NCBI RefSeq assembly: GCF_025630775.1
Contig: NZ_JAOSZE010000005.1
Coordinates: forward strand, 1 to 64,000
DNA length: 64,000 nucleotides
Origin: Actinoplanes sp. KI2
GTDB lineage: Bacteria > Actinomycetota > Actinomycetes > Mycobacteriales > Micromonosporaceae
Direction of reading: 5' to 3'
Numbering within the stretch: the stretch's first letter is position 1; each line of letters begins with the position of its first letter. Shown one piece after another: positions 42,791-53,342 of this stretch. Under the pieces are notes generated by a model, which did no database searches, had not been told where the DNA came from, and saw only the letters and a program-made list of their open reading frames with translations. The position numbers and the translations under genes are program-made.

Positions 42791-44118
42791 CCACCACACC
42801 CGGCGACGTGGGCGAGCCGCGGCGCCGACTGCATCCGCTCAGCCCGCTGCTGCACGGCGCCAAGACCATGGCCGTGGTCGTCGCGGCGCTGTCCTGGCAG
42901 ACGCTGGGCCAGGTCGGGCTCGAGCGGTTCGCGCTGGTCGTGGTCGTGCTGGCGCTCGGCGCGGTGGTGTTCTCGGTGGTCAACTGGCTGACCACCGGCT
43001 ACCACGTGGTCGGTCGCGAGCTGCGCATCTCCGACGGGCTGTTCTGGCGGCGCAACCGGGCCATCCCGCTGGAACGCCTGCAGGCCGTCGAACTGCGCCG
43101 GCCGCTGCTGGCCCAGCTCACCGGCCTGGCCGAGCTGCGCCTCGAGGTGGTCGGCGGAAGCAAGACCGAGGCGCCGCTGGCGTACCTGACGGTCCGCGAC
43201 GCCGCCGCCCTGCGGGAGCGCCTGCTCGCGCTGGCCGGGCGTACGACCTGGGCGGCGCAACCGGACGCCGGAGCGCAGGCCGCGCCGCCCAGCCTGGAAC
43301 GCGCCCTGCTGCGCGTCTCGAACCGGGACCTGGTGACCAGCCAGCTGCTCACCCCGCAGGCGTTCTTCCTGCCGGCCGGCATCACGTTCGTGGTCATCCA
43401 GTTCGTGCTGGAAGCCCAGTGGACCTTCATCGGGATCGCCAGCACCATCACCGCGATGGCCGGCGTGCTGCTGCACCCGGTCCGCCGGATCCTGCAGGAC
43501 TGGGACTTCCGGCTGGCCCGCGACCCGGGCGGACGGCTGGTCGTGCGCTACGGGCTGCTCGAGACCCGCAGCCAGGTCGTGCCGCTGCACCGGGTGCAGT
43601 CGGTCGGGCTGACCTGGCCGCTGCTCTGGCGCGGGCAGCGATGGCTGCACCTGCGGCTGGACATCGCCGGGTACGCCGGTGAGCACGGCTCGGACAGCAA
43701 GCAGTCGGATCGGCTGCTGCCGGTCGGCGACTTCGGGACGGCCCGCGCCCTGGTCTGGGACGTGCTGCCCGGCGTCGACCTGACCACGCTGGCCACCTCG
43801 CCGCCGCCGGCCCGGGCCCGCTGGCTGCACCCGTTCGCGCTGCGCTACCTGGGCGTCGGGCTCACGCCGGAGGTCTTCGTGTCCCGGTGGGGGCTGCTGA
43901 CCCGGGAGATGAACCTGGTGCCGTATGCCCGCTTGCAGAGCGTACGGGTGGTGCAGGGGCCGTTGCAGCGACTGCTCGGGCTGGCCACGGTCTACGCCGA
44001 CACCGCCGGCGGGCGCTCCGGGCAGGCCCGGGATCGGGACCTGGCGGAGGCGTGGGCGCTGGCCGAGCAACTGGCCGTACGGGCCCGGCATGCCCGCGGC
44101 CTGCTCAGCCAGCCTTAA
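42787..44118 (+). CDS. bacterial PH-domain membrane protein (YdbT-like)
   Basis: 443 residues with repeated modules of membrane segment pair plus bPH2 domain: GRELRISDGLFWRRNRAIPL (about 77-96), LVVRYGLLETRSQVVPLHRV (about 252-271) and FVSRWGLLTREMNLVPYARL (about 360-379). Such modular proteins are membrane scaffolds of unknown partner. Start GTG 42787 overlaps the upstream stop by four bases, so the two subunits are made together. No catalytic motif is present. Confidence 0.9.
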   Translation: MTTTPGDVGEPRRRLHPLSPLLHGAKTMAVVVAALSWQTLGQVGLERFALVVVVLALGAVVFSVVNWLTTGYHVVGRELRISDGLFWRRNRAIPLERLQAVELRRPLLAQLTGLAELRLEVVGGSKTEAPLAYLTVRDAAALRERLLALAGRTTWAAQPDAGAQAAPPSLERALLRVSNRDLVTSQLLTPQAFFLPAGITFVVIQFVLEAQWTFIGIASTITAMAGVLLHPVRRILQDWDFRLARDPGGRLVVRYGLLETRSQVVPLHRVQSVGLTWPLLWRGQRWLHLRLDIAGYAGEHGSDSKQSDRLLPVGDFGTARALVWDVLPGVDLTTLATSPPPARARWLHPFALRYLGVGLTPEVFVSRWGLLTREMNLVPYARLQSVRVVQGPLQRLLGLATVYADTAGGRSGQARDRDLAEAWALAEQLAVRARHARGLLSQP

Positions 44119-44128
44119 GCTTTCATCC

Positions 44129-44539
44129 ATGGAGCTTCCGGAGTTCGCACCCGGTCTCACCGCCCGGGTCGAGTTGACCGTCACCGATGCCGACACCGCG
44201 CAGGCCCTCGGCTCGGGCGACGTGCCGGTGCTGGGCACGCCACGCGTCCTCGCGCTCGCCGAGGCGGCCACCGTCGCGTGCACGGCCCGGCAGTTGCCCA
44301 GCGGCGTGACCACGGTCGGCATCCGGGCCGAGGTCGAGCATCGGGTCGCCACCCCGGTCGGCCGGCACGTGACCGCGCAGGCCACGCTCGCCAAAGTGGA
44401 CGGTCGCAGGCTGCTCTTCGAGGTGGCGGTGAAGGAGGGCGACGTTCTGGTCGCCGAGGTGCGGGTCGAGCGGATGGTGCTCGACCGCCAGCGCTTCATC
44501 CAAAAGTCGCTAGATCAGGGCGCCCCAGCGGGCAACTAG
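44129..44539 (+). CDS. hot-dog fold thioesterase (FlK-like)
   Basis: 136 residues of the FlK/thioesterase-like hot-dog fold: GDVPVLGTPRVLALAEAATV contains the helix entry, and TTVGIRAEVEHRVATPVG carries the active-site-type Thr and Glu with a late His. It probably hydrolyses a short acyl-CoA. FlK proper acts on fluoroacetyl-CoA, but most relatives do not, so no substrate is claimed. Its last 30 bases overlap the convergent kinase gene. Confidence 0.85.
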   Translation: MELPEFAPGLTARVELTVTDADTAQALGSGDVPVLGTPRVLALAEAATVACTARQLPSGVTTVGIRAEVEHRVATPVGRHVTAQATLAKVDGRRLLFEVAVKEGDVLVAEVRVERMVLDRQRFIQKSLDQGAPAGN

Positions 44540-45448
44540 CTCGTCGTTGGTCGGCATCGCGGTGGCGCCGCCGCGCCGTTCGCAGACCAGGCCCGCAACG
44601 GCCAGGGCGAAGCGTACGTAGCGCTGCCAGCCGGCCAGGTCGGCCGGGAAACCGTCGGCGAGCAGGCGGCGGATCAGCGCGCCCATCACGGAGTCGCCGG
44701 CGCCGGTCGCGTCGATCGCGGCGACGCTCGGGGCGGGCAGCATCCCCACGCCGTCGGCGGCGGCGATGTAGGCGCCCTTCGAGCCGCAGGTGACCACCAC
44801 GGCCTTGGCGCCCAGCTTGCGGATGTGCTCGGCGGCGGCGGCGGGCTCGGCGCCGTCGTAGAGGATCACCGCGTCGGCGGAGCTGAGCTTGACCAGGTCG
44901 GCGGTCGCGAAGAACTCCTCGACCAGGTCGCGCAGGTCGCTGACGGCGCGCGCGTCGGGCAGCAGGGCCGGGCGGGCGTTGGGGTCGAAGACCTTCAGCG
45001 GGCCGGGGATCTGCCAGGCCGCCCGGGCGGCCGCCCGGAACGGCTCGCGGAGCAGGGCGATCGAGCCCGCGTAGAGGACGCTCGCCCCGGCGATCGCGTC
45101 CCGGTCGAGGTCGGCCGCGGCGAGCAGGGCGTACGACGGCGGCTCGCCGTAGAACGTGAAGGTCGGCTCGGCGCCCACGAACGTCGTCACGGCGAGCGTG
45201 GTCGGCACCGGGGCGCGCCGGACGCCGCGCAGGCCGACCCCGGCATCGCGGAGGAACGCGGCCAGCCGGTCGCCGAGAATGTCGTTGCTCAGCGAACCGG
45301 CGTACCGCACGTCGCCGCCGAGCCGGCTGACCGCCACGCTGACGTTCAGCGGCGCGCCGCCGATCGCCTGCCGGTAGATCAGCTCGCCGTCCAGATCGGC
45401 CTCCAGCAGATCGACGAGCGCCTCGCCGAGCACCACCGCGTATCCCAT
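44510..45448 (-). CDS. PfkB-family carbohydrate kinase (fructokinase-like)
   Basis: 312-residue ribokinase-fold kinase. The N-terminal substrate region (VLGEALVDLLE, AIGGAPLNVSVAVSRLGGD) matches fructokinases; the C-terminal signature DATGAGDSVMGALIRRLL holds the catalytic Asp and the anion hole. It phosphorylates a sugar, probably fructose, in the cytoplasm. The ATG at 45448 follows AAGGGGCC. It is not next to a transporter, and no regulator is adjacent. Confidence 0.9.
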   Translation of the reverse strand: MGYAVVLGEALVDLLEADLDGELIYRQAIGGAPLNVSVAVSRLGGDVRYAGSLSNDILGDRLAAFLRDAGVGLRGVRRAPVPTTLAVTTFVGAEPTFTFYGEPPSYALLAAADLDRDAIAGASVLYAGSIALLREPFRAAARAAWQIPGPLKVFDPNARPALLPDARAVSDLRDLVEEFFATADLVKLSSADAVILYDGAEPAAAAEHIRKLGAKAVVVTCGSKGAYIAAADGVGMLPAPSVAAIDATGAGDSVMGALIRRLLADGFPADLAGWQRYVRFALAVAGLVCERRGGATAMPTNDELVARWGALI

Positions 45449-45544
45449 GCCGGCCCCTTCCACGTCCCGGATTCTCAGCCTTCCGTCCGCACGCGTTCCA
45501 CGCCAGTCGCCGCCGCTTAGATCCGCTTTTGACATTATTTAGAC

Positions 45545-46189
45545 ATGATGATCCGAATTCTTGCGCTGGGACTACCGCTGTCGATGCTGGCCGGCTGCAC
45601 CAGCCCCGTCGACCTCGGCCCGATCTCGTCGGCCACGACGTCCGCCTCGTCCTGGGTGCTCTACAGCTCGGGGAGCCCGTCGCCGGAGCCGTCCCTCGCC
45701 AACCCGCCCTACCTGGCGGCCTTCGGGACGTTCCTCCCCTACCGGCCCGGCTCCACGGCCATCACCTACGACCCCGCGGTGGTTCCGCCGGGCGCGACCG
45801 CCACGCTCACCATGACCAGGACCGGGTACGGGACGGAGGTACACCTCGAGGCCATCCGGCTGATCCCGAACCGGGTGTACGGCGCACACCTGCACATAAA
45901 TCCCTGCGGTGCCGATCCGGAGGCCGCCGGCAGCCACTACCAGAACGTCCAGGACCCGGTCACGCCGTCGGTGAACCCGGCCTTCGCCAACCCCTCGAAC
46001 GAGGTGTGGCTGGACTTCACCACCTCAGCCACCGGGACGGGCTCGGCGACCAGCCGCCACGGGTGGGACTTCGACCCGGTGCGGCGGCCGCGGTCGCTGG
46101 TGCTGCACGCCGAGCGCACGATGACCGCGGCGGGGATGGCCGGCAAGGCCGGCGCTCGGGTCGCCTGCCTCACGCTGCCCGCCTCCTAG
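45545..46189 (+). CDS. SodC-like (Cu/Zn superoxide dismutase family) lipoprotein
   Basis: 214 residues. The lipoprotein signal ends LSMLAGC (Cys18). A Ser/Pro-rich linker is followed by a SodC-type beta-barrel: GAHLHINPCG with two metal His and the disulphide Cys, GSHYQN with a further His, then WLDFTTSATG and AGKAGARVACLTL with the partner Cys. Some metal ligands of true SodC are not obvious, so copper binding without dismutase activity is possible. There is no ribosome site; an AT-rich element (CATTAT at 45533-45538) seven bases before the ATG suggests a leaderless mRNA. Confidence 0.78.
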   Translation: MMIRILALGLPLSMLAGCTSPVDLGPISSATTSASSWVLYSSGSPSPEPSLANPPYLAAFGTFLPYRPGSTAITYDPAVVPPGATATLTMTRTGYGTEVHLEAIRLIPNRVYGAHLHINPCGADPEAAGSHYQNVQDPVTPSVNPAFANPSNEVWLDFTTSATGTGSATSRHGWDFDPVRRPRSLVLHAERTMTAAGMAGKAGARVACLTLPAS

Positions 46190-46214
46190 CCGGCCCTCCT
46201 AGCCGGGCCTTCTG

Positions 46215-46232
46215 GCCGGCAAGGCCGGCTTT
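46215..46232. terminator. short terminator hairpin
   Basis: GCCGGC, three bases, GCCGGC followed by TTTC, 26 bases after the SodC-like stop. The stem is short but the T-run supports termination. The rest of the gap 46190-46436 shows no other structure or open frame. Confidence 0.5.
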
Positions 46233-46436
46233 CGTTGCAGGTCAGCCCGGCGGTCGCGCTGCGGCCTGGGGTGGCACCCAGGTCGCGGTGCCGACCGGGG
46301 CGGTGGAAGTGCGGTCGGGGACGGGCTCGCCGTACCTCCGCATGCTTTTGATTCTGATCTTGGGGTGTGGGCGGTCTGCTCGGCCCCGGGCGCAGGCGGT
46401 ACCGTCGAGGGCGGATCGACGAGCGGAGGCAGACCC

Positions 46437-47903
46437 ATGGCCGAGCAGGGCGGCAAGCCGGAAACGCCGCGGACGGAGTCGCACGACCCCGACTTCCCGG
46501 AGGCGTTTTTGCAGTTCATGCGCAGCGGGTGGCGGGAGGATCCGATCGAGGTCGCCGCGCTGCCGGAGGCGCCGAACTTCGCGAAGCGGCGGGCCGCGCT
46601 GTCCGAGGCGTTCCCCGGGGAGACACTGATCATCCCGACCGGGAACGAGAAGGTGCGCGCCAACGACACCGACTACCCGTTCCGGCCGGGGAGCGACTTC
46701 TTCTACCTGACCGGCGATCGCGACCCGGACAGCGTGCTGGTGCTGCGGCCGACCGGGTCGGGGCACGACGCGATCCTGTACACCCGGCAGCGGAACTCGA
46801 AGGACACCGACGCGTTCTTCCGCAGCCGCAACGGGGAGCTGTGGATCGGCCGCACGCACACGCTCGCCGAGAAGTCGGCCGAGCTGGGGCTGCCGACGGC
46901 CCCGCTGGGCGAGCTGGGCGCGCTGCTGGCCGGCTCGGCGCCGGGGCAGACCCGGGTGCTGCGCGGCTTCGACGCCAACGTCGACCGGGCGGTCCTCGCC
47001 TACGAGCCGGACCGGGAGAAGCCGCGCGACCGCGAGCTGGCCTGGGTGCTCAGCGAGCTGAAGCTGGTCAAGGACGAGTGGGAGATCGCGCAGCTGCAGG
47101 CCGCGATCGACGCGACGGTCCGCGGGTTCGAGGACGTGGCGCGGGTGCTGCCGGCCGACCGCGGGGTGAAGGAGCGGCTGCTCGAGGGCGTGTTCGGGCT
47201 GCGGGCGCGGCACGACGGAAACGACGTGGGCTACGGCTCGATCGTCGGCGCCGGGGCGCACGCGACGATCCTGCACTGGGTGCGGAACACCGGCGAGACC
47301 CGGCCGGGCGAGCTGCTGCTGATGGACATGGGCGTGGAGGGGCACAACCTCTACACCGCCGACGTGACCCGGACGGTGCCGGTGAGCGGCACGTTCACCC
47401 CGCTGCAGCGCCAGGTGTACGACATCGTGTACGCGTCGCAGCAGGCCGGGATGGACGCGATCAAGCCGGGCGTGCAGTACCGGGACGTGCACAAGACCTG
47501 CATGCGGGTGCTGGCCGAGGGGCTGCACGACCTCGGGCTGCTGCCGGTGAGCGTGGACGAGGCGATGAGCGAGAAGAGCACGGTCTACCGGCGGTGGACG
47601 CTGCACGGGTTCGGGCACATGCTCGGCATCGACGTGCACGACTGCTCGAACGCGCGGAACGACAACTACCGGGACGGTGCGCTGGCCGAGGGCTACGTTC
47701 TGACCGTCGAGCCGGGGCTGTACTTCCAGCCGGAGGACGAGCTGGTGCCGGCGGAGCTGCGCGGGGTCGGCGTCCGGATCGAGGACGACGTGCTGGTCAC
47801 CGCGGACGGCTGCCGGAACCTCTCGGCCGGGCTGCCGCGGTCGGCGGCGGATGTCGAGGCGTGGCTGGCGTCGCAGCGCGAGGCCGGCCCGCGCCTGCCG
47901 TGA
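46437..47903 (+). CDS. pepP: Xaa-Pro aminopeptidase (aminopeptidase P)
   Basis: 488 residues. The N-terminal AMP domain (about 50-190, with YPFRPGSDFFYLTGD) precedes the pita-bread catalytic domain (about 220-480). The dimetal ligands are visible in order: Asp in LLLMDMGVEG and TADVTRT, His in HGFGHMLGIDVHD, Glu in TVEPGLYF and Glu in VRIEDDVLV. It removes an N-terminal residue preceding Pro in the cytoplasm. The ATG at 46437 follows GGAGG by eight bases. Its stop is three bases from that of the convergent lipoprotein gene. Confidence 0.94.
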   Translation: MAEQGGKPETPRTESHDPDFPEAFLQFMRSGWREDPIEVAALPEAPNFAKRRAALSEAFPGETLIIPTGNEKVRANDTDYPFRPGSDFFYLTGDRDPDSVLVLRPTGSGHDAILYTRQRNSKDTDAFFRSRNGELWIGRTHTLAEKSAELGLPTAPLGELGALLAGSAPGQTRVLRGFDANVDRAVLAYEPDREKPRDRELAWVLSELKLVKDEWEIAQLQAAIDATVRGFEDVARVLPADRGVKERLLEGVFGLRARHDGNDVGYGSIVGAGAHATILHWVRNTGETRPGELLLMDMGVEGHNLYTADVTRTVPVSGTFTPLQRQVYDIVYASQQAGMDAIKPGVQYRDVHKTCMRVLAEGLHDLGLLPVSVDEAMSEKSTVYRRWTLHGFGHMLGIDVHDCSNARNDNYRDGALAEGYVLTVEPGLYFQPEDELVPAELRGVGVRIEDDVLVTADGCRNLSAGLPRSAADVEAWLASQREAGPRLP

Positions 47904-47906
47904 TCC

Positions 47907-48428
47907 CTACGAGGCGGGGGCGTAGTCGGTGACCGACCAGCAGTCGTCGCCGCTGGGCCCCTCGTCCGAGACGTTGATGATGACCTTGACGGGGTGACCG
48001 TCCGTCCCGTCGTAGGTCGTGGTGACCTGGCCACCGTCGTCGGTCGCGGTCTGGGCCATGTCGCGCAGCCCGGCCAGCGTCGGGACGTCGATCTCCTCGC
48101 CGTTCTGACCGTTGACCGGGCCCAGATCGGCATCCGACGACGTGGCGGTCGACGGGGCCGCCGAGCCGCCGATCCGCTGCGAGCTCGTCACCGCGCCGGA
48201 CCGCACGGCCACCCGGTATCTACCGAGCGGGGACGCGTCGTCGCAGCCGTGGGTCAGCGTGAAGGTGTACGAGGCCGGCTCGGTGAACGGCGGCGCGGAG
48301 CCGGCGGCCGCGGGGGCCGAGGGCGCCGTGGAGTCGGCGCCGTGGAAGGTCGGGCTGCCCGAGTGCGCGGTGCAACCGCCGACCAGCGCCACCGCCGCGA
48401 CGCCACTGAGGGCCAGACCGAGCCGCAC
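47907..48428 (-). CDS. DUF6174 lipoprotein
   Basis: 173 residues. Start GTG 48428 lies five bases after GGAGGA, giving a lipoprotein signal with lipobox LVGGC (Cys about 21), then a Ser/Pro/Ala linker and a DUF6174-type domain: ASYTFTLTHGCDD, GRYRVAVRSGAV, and a late TDGHPVKVIINVSDEG. These domains are small beta-sheets resembling PepSY/cystatin folds, with unknown function, and lie on the outer face of the membrane. Two Cys (HGCDD and DDCWS) could form a disulphide. Confidence 0.8.
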   Translation of the reverse strand: MRLGLALSGVAAVALVGGCTAHSGSPTFHGADSTAPSAPAAAGSAPPFTEPASYTFTLTHGCDDASPLGRYRVAVRSGAVTSSQRIGGSAAPSTATSSDADLGPVNGQNGEEIDVPTLAGLRDMAQTATDDGGQVTTTYDGTDGHPVKVIINVSDEGPSGDDCWSVTDYAPAS

Positions 48429-48567
48429 GACTTTCCTCCACCACACCGGACCATGAGAGACGCGAAGAAGTTTCTTCCGCGGCGGCGAATGTAGCGCAGG
48501 CGCGCACGCCCGGCAGCGGCGGAGGCGCCGGACTCGTAGACAGGCGCGCACGCCCGGCACCGGACTC

Positions 48568-48837
48568 CTAGAGGTGCCAGATCACGCCACCGCTGCGCAA
48601 CTGGACCGCCATCAGGCCGGCCAGCACGAGGAGATCGGCCAGACCCAACGCGACCCCGATCAGGCCCGCGGTGCGGCTCGGCGAAGAGGTGCCACGGTGC
48701 CGGTGGGCGGCGATCGCGCCGAGGACGATGGCGGTCGGCCCGAAGAGGACGTTGAAGAAGAACAGGCCGGCCACGCCCAGGGTCAGCGAGGCCACGGCAC
48801 GGTCGTCGAGGCTGCCGGCGCGCTTGAGAACGTTCAT
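48568..48837 (-). CDS. DUF4190-like small membrane protein
   Basis: 89 residues with two membrane segments (about 14-42 and 58-78), matching DUF4190-like proteins: VASLTLGVAGLFFFNVLFGP, GAIAAHRHRG and GLIGVALGLADLL. The function is unknown. It sits three bases downstream of a 54-residue membrane protein gene and both diverge from a TetR regulator, suggesting a small regulated membrane unit. Confidence 0.8.
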   Translation of the reverse strand: MNVLKRAGSLDDRAVASLTLGVAGLFFFNVLFGPTAIVLGAIAAHRHRGTSSPSRTAGLIGVALGLADLLVLAGLMAVQLRSGGVIWHL

Positions 48838-48840
48838 GGC

Positions 48841-49005
48841 TCAGTGCCGTCCCGTCAGGGCCGAGCCGCGCCGCCCGCGCCGCGTGACGATCAGCACGGC
48901 GCCCGCCAGGACGACGCCGAGCACCACGAGCAGCGGCTGCCCGGTGAGCAGGGTCGGGCCCACGATCAGCGCGATCAGCGCCATCGTGGCCATCAGTGCC
49001 AGCAT
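48841..49005 (-). CDS. 54-residue membrane protein
   Basis: Short frame starting MLALMATMALIAL with two hydrophobic segments (about 1-18 and 22-40) and a basic tail (VTRRGRRGSALTGRH). A GAGGGGAG ribosome site stands about six bases before the ATG at 49005; further ATG codons lie 12 and 21 bases later. It ends three bases before the DUF4190-like gene and is the first gene of that unit. No family is recognised. Confidence 0.65.
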   Translation of the reverse strand: MLALMATMALIALIVGPTLLTGQPLLVVLGVVLAGAVLIVTRRGRRGSALTGRH

Positions 49006-49019
49006 CGGTCGCTCCCCTC

Positions 49020-49084
49020 AGTTCACAGTTGTTTACTGAACTCACCATAGGCCTCCACCAATACAGTCGACAGGTGTTTACTGA
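49020..49084. promoter_or_regulatory. TetR-type operator region with direct repeats
   Basis: TGTTTACTGA occurs at 49030-49039 and again at 49075-49084. The first copy lies inside an inverted repeat AGTTCA...TGAACT (49020-49042). The 84-base gap between the small membrane genes and the TetR gene is thus well supplied with sites for the adjacent regulator. Confidence 0.6.
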
Positions 49085-49089
49085 GTGAC

Positions 49090-49743
49090 ATGAACCACGA
49101 CCGCCTCAGCCGGCCGGCGCAGAAGGCGCGCACCCGGCAGTCGCTGCTCGACGCGGCGCTGACCCTGATGCAGCAGCGGAGCCTGAGCAGCATCGGCCTG
49201 CGCGAGATCACCCGCGTGGCCGGCCTCACCCCGGCGGCCTTCTACCGCCACTTCCCGGACGTCGACAGCCTCGGGGTCGCCCTCGTCGACCAGTGCCTGG
49301 GCAGCCTGCGCACCACCATCCGCACGGTCCGCGACGGCCTCAGCTCCAGCGACGAGGTGATCAACCGGTCGATCGACATCCTCGCCCGGCAGGTGCACGC
49401 CGACCCGGCGCACTTCCGCTTCATCGCCCGCGAGCGGCACGGCGGCGTGGCCGCGGTCCGCGCCGCGATCGCCGAGCAGCTCGACCTGTTCGCCGCCGAC
49501 CTGGCCATCGACCTGGCCACCGACAAGATGGCCGGCGGCCCGCGCTTCGACCGGTGGATCGTGGCCGACCTGCGCATGGTCACCAGCCTGTTCGTCAGCC
49601 ACATGGTCTGGACCGCCGCGGCGCTGCTCGACGCCCCGCCGGACGACCCCGCCGCGACGGACCAGGTGATCGACACCGCCGCCCGCCAGCTGCGACTGAT
49701 CATGCTGGGCGCTCGCGAGTGGCCCGCGGAGCCCGCGCCCTGA
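49090..49743 (+). CDS. TetR-family transcriptional regulator
   Basis: 217 residues. The DNA-binding domain (about 12-60) reads LREITRVAGLTPAAFYRHFPDVDSL in its core; the ligand domain is helical (about 70-205). The form with RLSRPAQKARTRQSLLDAAL and a long recognition region is like regulators of fatty acid desaturation (FabR/DesT-like). It diverges from two tiny membrane protein genes and probably represses them and itself through the repeats upstream. Confidence 0.9.
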   Translation: MNHDRLSRPAQKARTRQSLLDAALTLMQQRSLSSIGLREITRVAGLTPAAFYRHFPDVDSLGVALVDQCLGSLRTTIRTVRDGLSSSDEVINRSIDILARQVHADPAHFRFIARERHGGVAAVRAAIAEQLDLFAADLAIDLATDKMAGGPRFDRWIVADLRMVTSLFVSHMVWTAAALLDAPPDDPAATDQVIDTAARQLRLIMLGAREWPAEPAP

Positions 49744-49843
49744 CCGCCCGGCTCGGCCATACGCCCACGGCCGACCCCGCGACCCTGGGAAAATCCAACG
49801 GATTCGCCGTCCGCGCGTCCCGGTCACCCCGCCTTGCGCGGAC

Positions 49844-49865
49844 TTACAAGACGGACGTACGGTTT
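49844..49865. promoter_or_regulatory. AcnR-type operator upstream of aconitase
   Basis: A 22-base element (TTACAAGACGGACGTACGGT plus two T) agrees at 19 of 22 positions with the element at 56870-56891 in front of acnR. AcnR represses the aconitase gene in corynebacteria, so the shared element is its likely operator. It is 103 bases upstream of the acn start codon. Confidence 0.65.
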
Positions 49866-49883
49866 ACGGGAAACGTGAACCGA

Positions 49884-49905
49884 GAGTTAGGTTCGCCTAA
49901 CTCCG
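49884..49905. promoter_or_regulatory. iron-box-like inverted repeat in the aconitase leader
   Basis: GAGTTAGG-TTCG-CCTAACTC is a perfect 8-bp stem with a TTCG loop (49884-49903). Read as DNA from 49887, it matches the DtxR/IdeR iron-box consensus (TTAGGTTAGSCTAACCTAA) at about 14 of 19 positions. It could be an iron-repressor site, an RNA hairpin, or both, ahead of an iron-sulphur enzyme. Confidence 0.5.
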
Positions 49906-49967
49906 GCAGCACCCGAGCCGGTGCGAAAGACTGACTTGACTTCCAGTCGCTGGGTGAAGGAGATGAC

Positions 49968-52739
<2,772 letters not shown>

Positions 52740-52744
52740 GTCGG

Positions 52745-52781
52745 AAATCGCCCCGCCGGTTCTCCGGCGGGGCGATTTTTT
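52745..52781 (+). terminator. intrinsic terminator after aconitase
   Basis: Fifteen-base perfect arms (AAATCGCCCCGCCGG and complement) around TTCT, running into six T at 52776-52781. This is the clearest rho-independent terminator in the window. Confidence 0.95.
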
Positions 52782-52792
52782 CGGCCTTCCTA

Positions 52793-52820
52793 GTCCAGTC
52801 TGACCTATGTCAAACTGGAC
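52793..52820. promoter_or_regulatory. nested inverted repeats, candidate PadR operator
   Basis: Outer arms GTCCAGT (52793-52799) and ACTGGAC (52814-52820) enclose TGAC-CTAT-GTCA (52801-52812). The site ends three bases before the PadR start codon, as expected for an autorepressor controlling its own efflux operon. Confidence 0.6.
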
Positions 52821-52823
52821 GGC

Positions 52824-53342
52824 GTGTACCTGGACATCGTGATCCTCAGCCACCTCCAGCGCGGGCCGGTCCATGGCTACGAGCTCAAGCGCAAGGTCAG
52901 CCAGACCACGGCGTACGCGCTGCACAACAACACGCTGTATCCGGCCCTGCGCCGCTTCGAGGAGGCCGGCGCGGTCACCAAGACCGCCGAGACGCTGCCG
53001 GGCCGCCCGCCGCGACACGTGTACGAGATCACCGAGCTCGGCCGCGAGCTGCTGCACGACATGCTCGCCGACCTGACCCCCGAGCAGGCCGCCGACGAGA
53101 ACGAGTTCCTCACCCGGGTCGGCCAGTTCGAGCACCTCACGGCGGACGAGCGGGGTCGGGTCCTGTCCGCCCGCACGGAGGCACTCGGCGTACAGAAAAC
53201 GCATCTGGCCGGCCTGGCCGAGCGCTCCACCCGGTCGCGCAACCACGAGTGGGGCGGCCTCGTCGTGGCCGAGTTGGCCGGCCGCATCGACCGCGAGCTC
53301 GCCTGGATCGAGCGGCTGACCGGCCTGGTCGACCAGCCATGA
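52824..53342 (+). CDS. PadR-family transcriptional regulator
   Basis: 172 residues. The winged helix (1-85) shows ILSHLQRGPVHGYELKRKV and the wing LPGRPPRHVYEITELG; a helical dimerisation tail (about 95-165) marks the Vir-like C-terminal domain. The GTG at 52824 sits three bases after a nested inverted repeat. The stop overlaps the ATG of an efflux pump gene by four bases, so it most likely represses that pump and is relieved by a drug-like ligand. Confidence 0.92.
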   Translation: MYLDIVILSHLQRGPVHGYELKRKVSQTTAYALHNNTLYPALRRFEEAGAVTKTAETLPGRPPRHVYEITELGRELLHDMLADLTPEQAADENEFLTRVGQFEHLTADERGRVLSARTEALGVQKTHLAGLAERSTRSRNHEWGGLVVAELAGRIDRELAWIERLTGLVDQP

